NCBI GenBank assembly: GCA_003509805.1
Contig: DOMV01000270.1
Coordinates: forward strand, 8,773 to 18,103
From: Planctomycetaceae bacterium
Lineage (GTDB): Bacteria; Planctomycetota; Planctomycetia; Pirellulales; Thermoguttaceae
Direction: 5' to 3'
Length of the DNA stretch: 9,331 nucleotides
Below, piece by piece: positions 1-6,315 of this stretch. A program made the translations under genes and the position numbers. Each line of letters starts with the position of its first letter. Positions within the stretch are counted from its first letter, which is position 1. Under the pieces are notes generated by a model. That model did not search any database. It worked only from the letters and a program-made list of their open reading frames with translations, and was not told the origin of the DNA.

Positions 1-134
1 CGGTGAAAACGGACATTCGGTCAAGTCCGCCTGCCGCACTCACTCATTTTAACATCTGTTCAGACAAGTGCTTAAACAGATCGTTCGAGCGGCAGGCGAT
101 TGTGCGCGGGAGGATTATCTTGCCGTTCGATGTA
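1..134 (-). mobile_element. MITE copy A (inner-type element, cut by window start)
   Basis: This non-coding element matches the reverse complement of 7704-7838. Bases 1-37 match at 33 of 37 positions, and 79-127 are identical over 49 bases to 7711-7759. The middle has diverged but keeps the same length. It contains a perfect 10-bp inverted repeat, CGCCTGCCGC at 28-37 and GCGGCAGGCG at 89-98. Similarity to copy C stops at the TA dinucleotide at 135-136, the expected target-site position. The other terminus lies left of the window. No transposase is encoded. Relation to the mariner/IS630 group is inferred from the TA flank and terminal repeats. Confidence 0.72.
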
Positions 135-165
135 TAATCCAAACAAGTTATATTATCGGACGAAC

Positions 166-174
166 TGATATAAT
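166..174 (+). promoter_or_regulatory. Candidate extended -10 promoter element
   Basis: The bases TGATATAAT match the extended -10 pattern TGnTATAAT exactly. No good -35 hexamer is visible at the usual spacing, which extended -10 promoters can tolerate. Transcription would begin near 181 and give a leader of roughly 200 bases before the GTG at 389. The region is AT-rich, so a chance match is possible. Confidence 0.4.
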
Positions 175-233
175 TATTCAAAAAATTGAACCCATGTCAA
201 TTCGGGCATTCTCCATAAAGCGCAAACACCTCA

Positions 234-264
234 TTTTACATTCATGTGCGACATTTTTGTAAAA
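234..264. promoter_or_regulatory. 31-bp imperfect dyad (operator or RNA hairpin)
   Basis: The outer arms TTTTACA (234-240) and TGTAAAA (258-264) are perfect inverted repeats. Inside them lie ATGT (244-247) and ACAT (251-254) around a GCG centre. All are symmetric about base 249, and 11 of 14 arm positions pair. It could be an operator for a dimeric regulator or a hairpin in the leader RNA. Outer half-sites of similar sequence (TTTACA/TGTAA) recur in the dyad at 2960-2973. Confidence 0.45.
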
Positions 265-378
265 ACGCGCAAAATTTTCCGATTATCCTGAATATTCCGG
301 TTGTTCCGTTCCGATGAAAAAGATGCAAGCGGCTATTTTGTAGCGTTTGCACACCATAAACCCTCATTCGATTTTCGC

Positions 379-391
379 GAGGTTTAACGTG
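379..391 (+). promoter_or_regulatory. Ribosome binding site selecting a GTG start
   Basis: GAGG at 379-382 lies six bases before GTG at 389-391, an ideal Shine-Dalgarno spacing. The alternative in-frame TTG at 347 directly follows an in-frame TAG at 341-343 and has no such motif. This favours 389 as the start. Confidence 0.55.
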
Positions 392-2788
392 AACTCAGCA
401 TCTCGGGACATTGCATCTCAAAACCGGACATCTCAAAACCGGCAAACCGGCGTCATCCGATGTGGATTTCAAAATATTCCGCACTTTTTCATCTCATTTG
501 CACTGTTGGCAACGTTTTTGTTGGGTGCCGGCTGTCATGTCCAGATTCCCAAAAAACGCGGCCTGCTTTTTCGAGGCGACTGGGCGTTTGAAATCAATCG
601 AACACCCTGGGTCGGATGTCCTCCGGAATCCGGTTGCGACCTGCTCCTCGATGAAGAGGGATTTTGCGAAGACGGCAACTGTCTTAAATGCGATCTTCCT
701 CATCCTTTGGGAAAATGCAAACTTCGAAAAATGCTGAAGGGGAATACCGTTGAAGATGACGAGGAGGACGGCGAAGCCACCCATGAGGAAAGCGAAAATG
801 CCGACATGGGAATCGTCCCGAACCTGGGAAAATTTCGTCGCCACTGCGGTCAAACAGAGACCTGCACCCGTAAACGGCCATGTTGCAGTACACCGGGTTG
901 CGGCGTCGTGGTTGATCCGAACGACCCGAAATCAATGGCGCGGGCAGGGTATGCTCCCGGCATGATAACGGGATATTGCGGGCTGACCCCCGGTTGTTCC
1001 CTATCTTCCCCATGCGGCCTGACTCCGCGCTGCTGTCTCCCGGTCATGGCTCCGAGTTTGAATCCGGCATCCGTCGGTATGATGGGCAACGTGACGCAAC
1101 AACCGTATATTCTTTCAGCCGTTCCCGGTGGCGGAATCGCTGCCGGATCGGGCATGATCCCCATCGGCTCCGTCGTTCCCGCCGGGGGAATCCTGCCTCG
1201 GGGAGGAATTGTTGGAATCAACGGAATGATTCACCGCTCCTGTGGTTTGACCCCGCAATGTTCGGCCGCCCGCCCCTGTGGTCTGACTCCGCAATGCGGT
1301 GTGCTCGTACCGCCGGGAATGGCACAACAAAACGTCATCCTCCTTGCCGGCGCGATGGGAATTCCCGCGAATGCCGGTGCCGTCGGCATGGGCGCTTTGG
1401 GATTGGGATCCGGTGCCTCTCCGCAACGTGTTTCACCGACGGGAAATACGGGAGGGCTGGTTACAGGGGGGTCGGTTACCGGCGCGATGCTTTCTCCCGG
1501 CGGCGTCCAGGTTTCCCCGGGAGGAATGATGGTCACCGCCGATGGACGCATGGTTAATCCGGCTCAAGCACAAATCGTTCAGGGGTTGACCATGAGCGGC
1601 TATCCGCAAACCGGTTATCCGCCGATCGGGTATGCCGAAAGCGGGTATTCGCCGGGCTATCCGCGGCAGAACGCTTTGCAGCTCGACGTTGAAGAGGGAT
1701 ACTTGGAGGCGGAAGTCGCCCAAGCCGCCCCAAAAACTCCCCAAAAAGAAGCGGAAACAGCGGCGAAATCGTCGATGCCGGCCCCGCGACACCACCCTCT
1801 GCCGACACGACCGACTTTTGAGCGATCACAAGGGCTTTCCAATCTTCAAAAAGAACCATCGAAGTCCAAGGCTGTCGCTAAAACGGCTTTGTCCGAAAAC
1901 ACGCGCAAAGAGAAGTCCGACCAGACGGCCGTCATTCAGCAAGCCTATTTGCAGGGAATGATCGCCATGATGAAACAACAGCAACACCAACAACAGGCAC
2001 ATCCGGCATCAAGTTCACCGATCACGCCGGTTTCCTACAATGCCCCCATGCCCGGCAAAGTCGCCCCGTTCGCGCCGCAAGGATCGCAAAATCCTTATGC
2101 ACAAAATCCTTACAACCACATTTCTTACGGCGACGCGCCTCATTCCGCCAGGCAACAGGGGATGTTTGGCAATCCGCTGAGTTTTTTGCCGTCATTGCCT
2201 GGAGCGGGCAATCAATCCGGAACACCTTTTCTGGGATTGCTGGGCATCGTCAAAGACGAACCTGCCGTCAATGCGGCTCCCCCCGTTTATCCTGCGGGTA
2301 TGAATGTGCAAGCATTACAAGAGATGCGGAGAAAACAGGTTCGGTCGAAAGAAACTGCGGAGGAAGCACGGTTGGCGCAAGCCCTGCGGGAACAAACCAA
2401 ACGAGCGGAGCTGCGTGAAATGCAAGTGCGAAAAGCGCCGGCGAAAACACGCTCCGCATCCGCGTCTTCGGAGCCCGAAGCGGTAACAACGGCAAAACGG
2501 GATTCCCGTGGAACAGAATCAGTGGTCGAGCACACGGCCGGGCACACGGCGATGGAAAGCGGGACTTTCGATAAAAATCTCCATAACGACGGGCCGCTCC
2601 CGGATCCACAGCGAAAAGTAGCCACAAATAAACGAAGGATCAAAGGCGTTTCCGAAGACGCCGAGAAAATGGAAGGCATGGCGAGTATGGGAGCACCCGT
2701 CAAACCGCCGACGCTCGAATCGAAACGATATGGCTCATCGGCTCCGATGCCGCCTCTAATCCAGCAGGCAAACTACGACACGCGGTAA
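389..2788 (+). CDS. Exported protein with three 19-residue cysteine modules, unrecognised family
   Basis: This gene encodes about 799 residues from the GTG at 389 (813 if TTG at 347 is used). I do not recognise the family. A hydrophobic segment (about residues 33-48) ends in LLGAGC with Cys49, which suggests export. The lipobox is not canonical because Gly occupies the -3 position. Next come a short Trp/Cys-containing region (RGDWAFEINRTPW) and an acidic stretch. Three cysteine modules follow at about residues 153-171, 197-215 and 285-303. A long Gly/Met/Pro/Val-rich low-complexity region holds Tyr repeats (GYPQTGYPPIGY, about 403-415). After that come a Gln-rich patch and a charged, probably coiled-coil segment (about 641-681). 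The tail is Lys/Glu-rich and disordered-looking. The composition suggests a surface or matrix protein rather than an enzyme; this is inference. It is probably transcribed alone: the next gene has its own promoter and a MITE fragment lies between. Confidence 0.8.
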   Translation: MNSASRDIASQNRTSQNRQTGVIRCGFQNIPHFFISFALLATFLLGAGCHVQIPKKRGLLFRGDWAFEINRTPWVGCPPESGCDLLLDEEGFCEDGNCLKCDLPHPLGKCKLRKMLKGNTVEDDEEDGEATHEESENADMGIVPNLGKFRRHCGQTETCTRKRPCCSTPGCGVVVDPNDPKSMARAGYAPGMITGYCGLTPGCSLSSPCGLTPRCCLPVMAPSLNPASVGMMGNVTQQPYILSAVPGGGIAAGSGMIPIGSVVPAGGILPRGGIVGINGMIHRSCGLTPQCSAARPCGLTPQCGVLVPPGMAQQNVILLAGAMGIPANAGAVGMGALGLGSGASPQRVSPTGNTGGLVTGGSVTGAMLSPGGVQVSPGGMMVTADGRMVNPAQAQIVQGLTMSGYPQTGYPPIGYAESGYSPGYPRQNALQLDVEEGYLEAEVAQAAPKTPQKEAETAAKSSMPAPRHHPLPTRPTFERSQGLSNLQKEPSKSKAVAKTALSENTRKEKSDQTAVIQQAYLQGMIAMMKQQQHQQQAHPASSSPITPVSYNAPMPGKVAPFAPQGSQNPYAQNPYNHISYGDAPHSARQQGMFGNPLSFLPSLPGAGNQSGTPFLGLLGIVKDEPAVNAAPPVYPAGMNVQALQEMRRKQVRSKETAEEARLAQALREQTKRAELREMQVRKAPAKTRSASASSEPEAVTTAKRDSRGTESVVEHTAGHTAMESGTFDKNLHNDGPLPDPQRKVATNKRRIKGVSEDAEKMEGMASMGAPVKPPTLESKRYGSSAPMPPLIQQANYDTR
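414..442 (+). repeat. 15-bp tandem duplication in the N-terminal coding region
   Basis: The 14-base word CATCTCAAAACCGG occurs at 414-427 and again at 429-442, a period of 15. It is in frame and encodes SQNRT SQNRQ ahead of the hydrophobic export segment. A looser third half-copy (CAAACCGG) follows. This is consistent with slippage in a region under weak constraint. Confidence 0.75.
845..1297 (+). repeat. Three 57-base coding repeats, the cysteine modules
   Basis: Modules lie at 845-901, 977-1033 and 1241-1297, each exactly 19 codons. The shared pattern is CGxTxxCxxxxPCxxTPxC, with all four Cys, the Pro before the third Cys and the TP pair conserved. Modules 2 and 3 are internally doubled, with CGLTP occurring twice in each. 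Module 1 is more diverged and has an additional Cys. The regular Cys spacing suggests disulfide knots or a metal site. The linkers differ in length (75 and 207 bases). Confidence 0.85.
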
Positions 2789-2820
2789 TTGATCCCATCA
2801 ACGGTACGATGTTGGGCGTA

Positions 2821-2906
2821 TGCTGGCAACGCGATGAAAACGGCCATTCGGTCAAGTCTGCCTGCCGCACGCGACCGGCTTCGGGAAATTTCAATGGTTT
2901 TCAGTA
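2821..2906 (-). mobile_element. MITE copy B (composite remnant)
   Basis: The fragment begins after a TA (2819-2820) with a degenerate inner-element terminus. Bases 2831-2870 match the reverse complement of copy C's inner element at 37 of 40 positions. From about 2875 it switches to the right end of the outer element (CGGCTTCGGG, then AAATTTCAA, then TTTTCAGTA), ending at 2906. It is therefore a rearranged or deleted composite. It starts 32 bases after the stop codon of the preceding gene and could influence that transcript's 3' end. Confidence 0.7.
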
Positions 2907-2958
2907 TCATCACTCCTCAGGTCAGCCCCAGAAACAAAGTCAGCCCGATAAACACGCA

Positions 2959-2987
2959 TTTACACTGGTGTAAGATTCGGCTATACT
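2959..2987 (+). promoter_or_regulatory. Near-consensus sigma-70-type promoter for a leaderless transcript
   Basis: TTTACA (2959-2964) and TATACT (2982-2987) are separated by exactly 17 bases, and each hexamer differs from consensus at one position. The usual start point, six or seven bases past the -10 box, would fall on the ATG at 2994, giving an mRNA with no leader. No Shine-Dalgarno sequence precedes that ATG. A dyad, TTACAC-TG-GTGTAA (2960-2973), overlaps the -35 box and would suit a repressor. An 8-bp direct repeat GTCAGCCC lies upstream (2921-2928, 2939-2946). Confidence 0.65.
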
Positions 2988-2993
2988 CGCGTT

Positions 2994-5900
2994 ATGAAAA
3001 GGGTTGCCTTCCTGTTCATCCTGTTTGTTCCGATTGCGTCGCTTCCGCTGGGTGGTTTTACTCAAACGCCCGCCGAGTCGGAAAAACATGCTGCCCCATC
3101 GGACGCAACACCCGCTCGTGACGCGCTCGTCAAACGGCCGGAACGTCTGCCGCAGGGAGTGCTTCCGGTTCCGGAAGGGGGAGGGTTGCTCTTTTACGCC
3201 CCCCTTGATGAACGCAGCGACCGCGAAGACGGCAACGCCTGGCCCGATGGTTGGGCACGTAAAACGGGGATGGACCAGGGGATACGCTTTCCCGCATACG
3301 TTGAAGTCGCGATTCGGGAGAATGCGACTCCGTTCGGCCTGCGTTCGCTCCATTTCGCGGTTGCCGGAGGAGGGGTTGCCGTTTATTCCCCACGAATTCC
3401 GATCCGATTTGGAATGTCTTATACGGCAAATATTTATGTCAATATTTCCGGACTAAAATACAATCGTGTCTTCATGAATATTTCCTTGTTCAACAACAAG
3501 AGCGCCAGGCCGCTTAAAATGGTCGCCTCACCAGTACTGCTCAATACGGGCGGTTGGCGGGAACTGGAAATCGACCGGATAACGGCCGATTCGCCGGACG
3601 CCGATTACGCGGTCATCGGATTGATTCTCCTGCCGGGCGCGCGTGCGGACCTCGAAGGAAGCGTCGATTTCGTCAACCTGCGACTTCGGGAAAGTCCGAC
3701 CGTCACCCTTTCGACGATCAATCGGAATCACGTTTTCACCGATAATGACGGGATAGATGTCGAGTGCCGGCTGATCGGGATTCCGAGTACGCTCAAAGCG
3801 ATTACGTTCGTCCTGGAAGACACGTTCGGTCGCCCCCTTGAACGCCGTACGGTCGAATTGAAATCCGCCGTTTCCGCGACGGATATGAAACCGATGCCGG
3901 GAAAAACCGTCGCGTCGGACACGGTACCAAACATGATGTCAACCGCATTGCCCGGCGATACCCGGAAACCTTCCGCGGAAAAACGGGGGAACAAGGTATC
4001 CCATGCCCACGCGTCCTGGCCTTCGCTCCCGATCGTCGATCCCGGGTTCTACCGGGTTCGGGTCGAATCGTACAAGTCGGACGGATACGAGTCCGCGAAT
4101 GATGTTCTACCGGAGCCGGTTGAATTTTCCGCTCCGATCGCACGTTTGCCTTCCGGGAAACGTGCTCCTCGAACGTCGGCTGCGGAAAATTTCAATGGCT
4201 TTTCGTATCCCGTCCCTTCCGTCGATGTCGTGCGGAAAAACATCCCTGTCCTGTACCGGCATTCCGCGGAAGGAATAAACGTTCCCAACGATCTTCCATT
4301 TCCGGGAACGGGCCGATTTCCGGAATCGTTCGATCCGACAGCCGACGTGAAACCACTTACGCTTGTTTACATCGAACCATCCGTTTCACCCGTCGGCGGA
4401 GAATTCGGCTGGACGATGCATGGATTCACCCCGGAAATGCTCGATGCAATCAAAACGATTCTCGGCCAGGCCGGGATATCGCAAATCAAATTGCCGACAT
4501 GGCTTCCCTTGCAAACGACGGAGAAGGAATGGGAACGAATGCAGGAAATCTGCACCTGGCTGGCACGCCGACGGATCCGGATCATCGGCCTTCTCGACGC
4601 GCCGCCGAAAGAGTTGGTCGATAAAATCAAATTCGGCGAACCCAACGTCGCGGCCGTCTTTACGCTCCCGGTCGAAGATTGGTCCCCGACGATCCGTCAA
4701 ATGCTCATGAAAATCTCGTTGCTCGTGAAAGATTGGCAACTCGGAGCCGATAACGATCCGAGCATGAGGGAAATATCCGGATTGCGCGAACGTTTTGCCG
4801 AGATACGCACGATGTTCAACACGGTCGGGTATGACGTCGGGCTCGGTTTTGCCTGGGATTGGTCATACCCGATCCCTCCGAGTTTTCGCGACGACCTCCC
4901 GCCGGACGAGGTGGGGATTGCCAACGCGCCGATTACACCGCCGCCGATCGAAGCCTCCCTGGTTTCACCGTTTGAGCAGATGCCGCCGCGACCGCCGACG
5001 TTGCTCGATTCGCGTGAGTTCCTCGCCCTTTCCAGCGAAGTTCCGCTCTCTCCCGAAGAACTGGCCTACCAGCTTCGACAAACCGAGGGTACGAATCCCG
5101 ATCGCCATATTTCAATTGAACCCCTTTCAAAAAAGGATTTTACGACGCAGGACCGGGTGATCGATCTCGTGCAGCGAATGCTTGTCGGCAAAATCAATCG
5201 GGCCGACGGCGTCTTTCTTCAAAAACCCTATGACGATCAATCCGGCCTCATGAACGCCGACGGCACTCCGGGCGAGTTGTTCCTGCCGTGGAGAACGACG
5301 GCCCTGCTTTTGTGCGGTCGTCGTTACGCGGGGAGCATCCGGATGCCCGGGAACAGTACGAACGTGATTTTCGAGGATTCCGACGGCAACGGGCTCATGG
5401 TTCTCTGGAACGAGGCGGCGACTCTCGAAAAACCGGTCGAAGAAGTCCTTTTTCTCGGCCGGAACACGGAAATCATCACGCTGGACGGACGACGCGAACC
5501 GATGCCCCTGATCGGTCGCGAACAGGCGATTCCCGTCGGCCCGGTTCCCATGTTCGTCGCGGGAATCGATATGGACATTACCCGTTGGCGGCAACGATTT
5601 GTGCTGGAAAAAAAAGTCATCCCCAGTTATACCAACCGGAAAAACGCCAATTCCTGGACGTTTGAAAACGCTTCGAAAGCGGGGATCGCGGCGGAATTGA
5701 CCCTGATGCCCCCTGATCCGGAAAGTTGGCAGATTACTCCCGACAAAAAAAGTTTTGTTCTCCAGGCGGGAGATTCGGAAAAGACGCCCTTCACGATTTC
5801 GATTTCGCCGAAAGCGACCAGCGGACCGCATCCGTTCCACATCCGGGTGCGAACCGAAGGGGCGACCAGCGATGAATTCACGATTTACGATGAAATAGCC

Positions 5901-6206
5901 GTCGGGGCGGATGATGTCGCCATCGAATTTATGACCCGGCTGAACCGGAACGGCGAACTGGAAGTCTACCAGACATTTACCAATAACACCGGTCGCGAAG
6001 TCAATTACGCCTGTTCGCTCTATGCCACCGGAGAGCCGGTCGTGAACCACCAGGTCCGTAAACTGTCTTTCGGCCAGGACCTGCACGAATACACCTTCAA
6101 AAACGGCGCGAAGCTGATTGGAACGATGCTCCGCGTCGATGCGAAACCCTTTGCCGGCTCTCCCGGCCAACCGCTCCGCTATCATTTCAGGGCGACAACA
6201 CCGTAG
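2994..6206 (+). CDS. Large secreted modular protein, carbohydrate-active-enzyme-like
   Basis: The gene encodes 1070 residues from the ATG at 2994. The N-terminus MKRVAFLFILFVPIASL is a clear signal peptide, with cleavage probably near residues 20-24. Residues about 64-230 look like a beta-sandwich carbohydrate-binding domain: it begins LLFYAPLDE, contains WPDGW, and ends in a typical GGWRELEID strand pattern. An Ig-like segment follows. Residues about 453-640 resemble a TIM-barrel region (IKLPTWLPL, IRIIGLLDAP, GLGFAWDWSYPIP), but I cannot identify catalytic acids. From about 776 the chain resembles the C-terminal beta domains of glycosidases (LMVLWNEA, then EIITLDGR). Residues about 908-937 (PESWQITPDKKSFVLQAG) resemble NEW3-type accessory domains. 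A secreted or periplasmic glycan-binding or glycan-degrading role is plausible; no substrate can be inferred. Residues about 372-405 appear to derive from a MITE. The stop codon lies inside a 16-bp tandem repeat. Confidence 0.85.
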   Translation: MKRVAFLFILFVPIASLPLGGFTQTPAESEKHAAPSDATPARDALVKRPERLPQGVLPVPEGGGLLFYAPLDERSDREDGNAWPDGWARKTGMDQGIRFPAYVEVAIRENATPFGLRSLHFAVAGGGVAVYSPRIPIRFGMSYTANIYVNISGLKYNRVFMNISLFNNKSARPLKMVASPVLLNTGGWRELEIDRITADSPDADYAVIGLILLPGARADLEGSVDFVNLRLRESPTVTLSTINRNHVFTDNDGIDVECRLIGIPSTLKAITFVLEDTFGRPLERRTVELKSAVSATDMKPMPGKTVASDTVPNMMSTALPGDTRKPSAEKRGNKVSHAHASWPSLPIVDPGFYRVRVESYKSDGYESANDVLPEPVEFSAPIARLPSGKRAPRTSAAENFNGFSYPVPSVDVVRKNIPVLYRHSAEGINVPNDLPFPGTGRFPESFDPTADVKPLTLVYIEPSVSPVGGEFGWTMHGFTPEMLDAIKTILGQAGISQIKLPTWLPLQTTEKEWERMQEICTWLARRRIRIIGLLDAPPKELVDKIKFGEPNVAAVFTLPVEDWSPTIRQMLMKISLLVKDWQLGADNDPSMREISGLRERFAEIRTMFNTVGYDVGLGFAWDWSYPIPPSFRDDLPPDEVGIANAPITPPPIEASLVSPFEQMPPRPPTLLDSREFLALSSEVPLSPEELAYQLRQTEGTNPDRHISIEPLSKKDFTTQDRVIDLVQRMLVGKINRADGVFLQKPYDDQSGLMNADGTPGELFLPWRTTALLLCGRRYAGSIRMPGNSTNVIFEDSDGNGLMVLWNEAATLEKPVEEVLFLGRNTEIITLDGRREPMPLIGREQAIPVGPVPMFVAGIDMDITRWRQRFVLEKKVIPSYTNRKNANSWTFENASKAGIAAELTLMPPDPESWQITPDKKSFVLQAGDSEKTPFTISISPKATSGPHPFHIRVRTEGATSDEFTIYDEIAVGADDVAIEFMTRLNRNGELEVYQTFTNNTGREVNYACSLYATGEPVVNHQVRKLSFGQDLHEYTFKNGAKLIGTMLRVDAKPFAGSPGQPLRYHFRATTP
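4108..4207 (+). mobile_element. MITE copy E, diverged outer-type element inside a gene
   Basis: The left end TACCGGAGCCGGTT (4108-4121) matches copy D's terminus TACCGAAGCCGGTT at 13 of 14 positions. The right end (4176-4207) matches the right end of copy B at about 27 of 32 positions. The two ends form their own inverted repeat: TTGAATTTTCCGC (4120-4132) against GCGGAAAATTTCAA (4182-4195), with one base gapped. The flanking dinucleotides are TC on both sides rather than TA. The 100 bp plus a 2-bp duplication equals 34 codons, so the frame is kept. Insertion is inferred; no uninterrupted homologue is available here. Confidence 0.5.
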
Positions 6207-6253
6207 AGCGACAAGACCGTAGAGCGACAAGACCGTAAAGCGATCATGCCGTC
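6190..6253 (+). repeat. 16-bp tandem repeat spanning the stop codon
   Basis: Four units of 16 bases lie at 6190-6205, 6206-6221, 6222-6237 and 6238-6253. Units 2 and 3 are identical (GAGCGACAAGACCGTA). Unit 1 differs at two bases and is coding; unit 4 is degenerate. The stop TAG (6204-6206) straddles the boundary of units 1 and 2. Because 16 is not a multiple of 3, loss or mutation of the stop would read later units in other frames. Confidence 0.85.
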
Positions 6254-6276
6254 ATCCCGACCGCACCGGGTCGCCG

Positions 6277-6298
6277 CCGGATTGAGACCGGATTGAGG
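6277..6298 (+). repeat. 11-bp tandem duplication
   Basis: CCGGATTGAGA (6277-6287) is followed directly by CCGGATTGAGG (6288-6298), one base different. Together with the 16-bp array it accounts for most of the gap between the two genes. No terminator with a T-run is visible there. Confidence 0.75.
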
Positions 6299-6315
6299 CG
6301 GCTATTAAAAACGGA

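Larger units (their letters stand above)
135..388. other. AT-rich leader region upstream of the Cys-module gene
   Basis: I see no convincing gene between MITE copy A and the GTG start at 389. The stretch is much richer in A and T than the rest of the window. It holds a candidate extended -10 box (166-174), a 31-bp dyad (234-264) and a weak inverted repeat TTATAT/ATATAA (148-153 and 168-173). It most likely serves as the promoter and leader of the downstream gene. Confidence 0.5.

Noticed and set aside
131..138. TGTATAAT as an outward promoter at the edge of MITE copy A
   Set aside because: TATAAT is perfect, but no -35 hexamer lies at usable spacing and the TG is one base off the extended -10 position. 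The box at 166-174 is better.
68..262. Open frame of 64 codons starting GTG on the + strand
   Set aside because: Its first part is the arm of MITE copy A (IVRAAGDCAREDYLAV appears again in copy C). The rest runs into the AT-rich leader with no protein-like features.
2960..2973. The dyad over the -35 box as an NrdR box
   Set aside because: NrdR boxes are longer, AT-centred and usually paired at a fixed distance. This dyad is single, and the gene has no link to ribonucleotide reduction.
5127..6230. Long open frame of 367 codons on the - strand
   Set aside because: It is antisense to the secreted protein gene, which has a signal peptide, domain-like structure and its own promoter. Biased codon use can leave the opposite strand open.
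6256..6273. Hairpin CGACC/GGTCG as a terminator after the large gene
   Set aside because: The stem has only five pairs and no T-run follows, so it does not meet the pattern of an intrinsic terminator.
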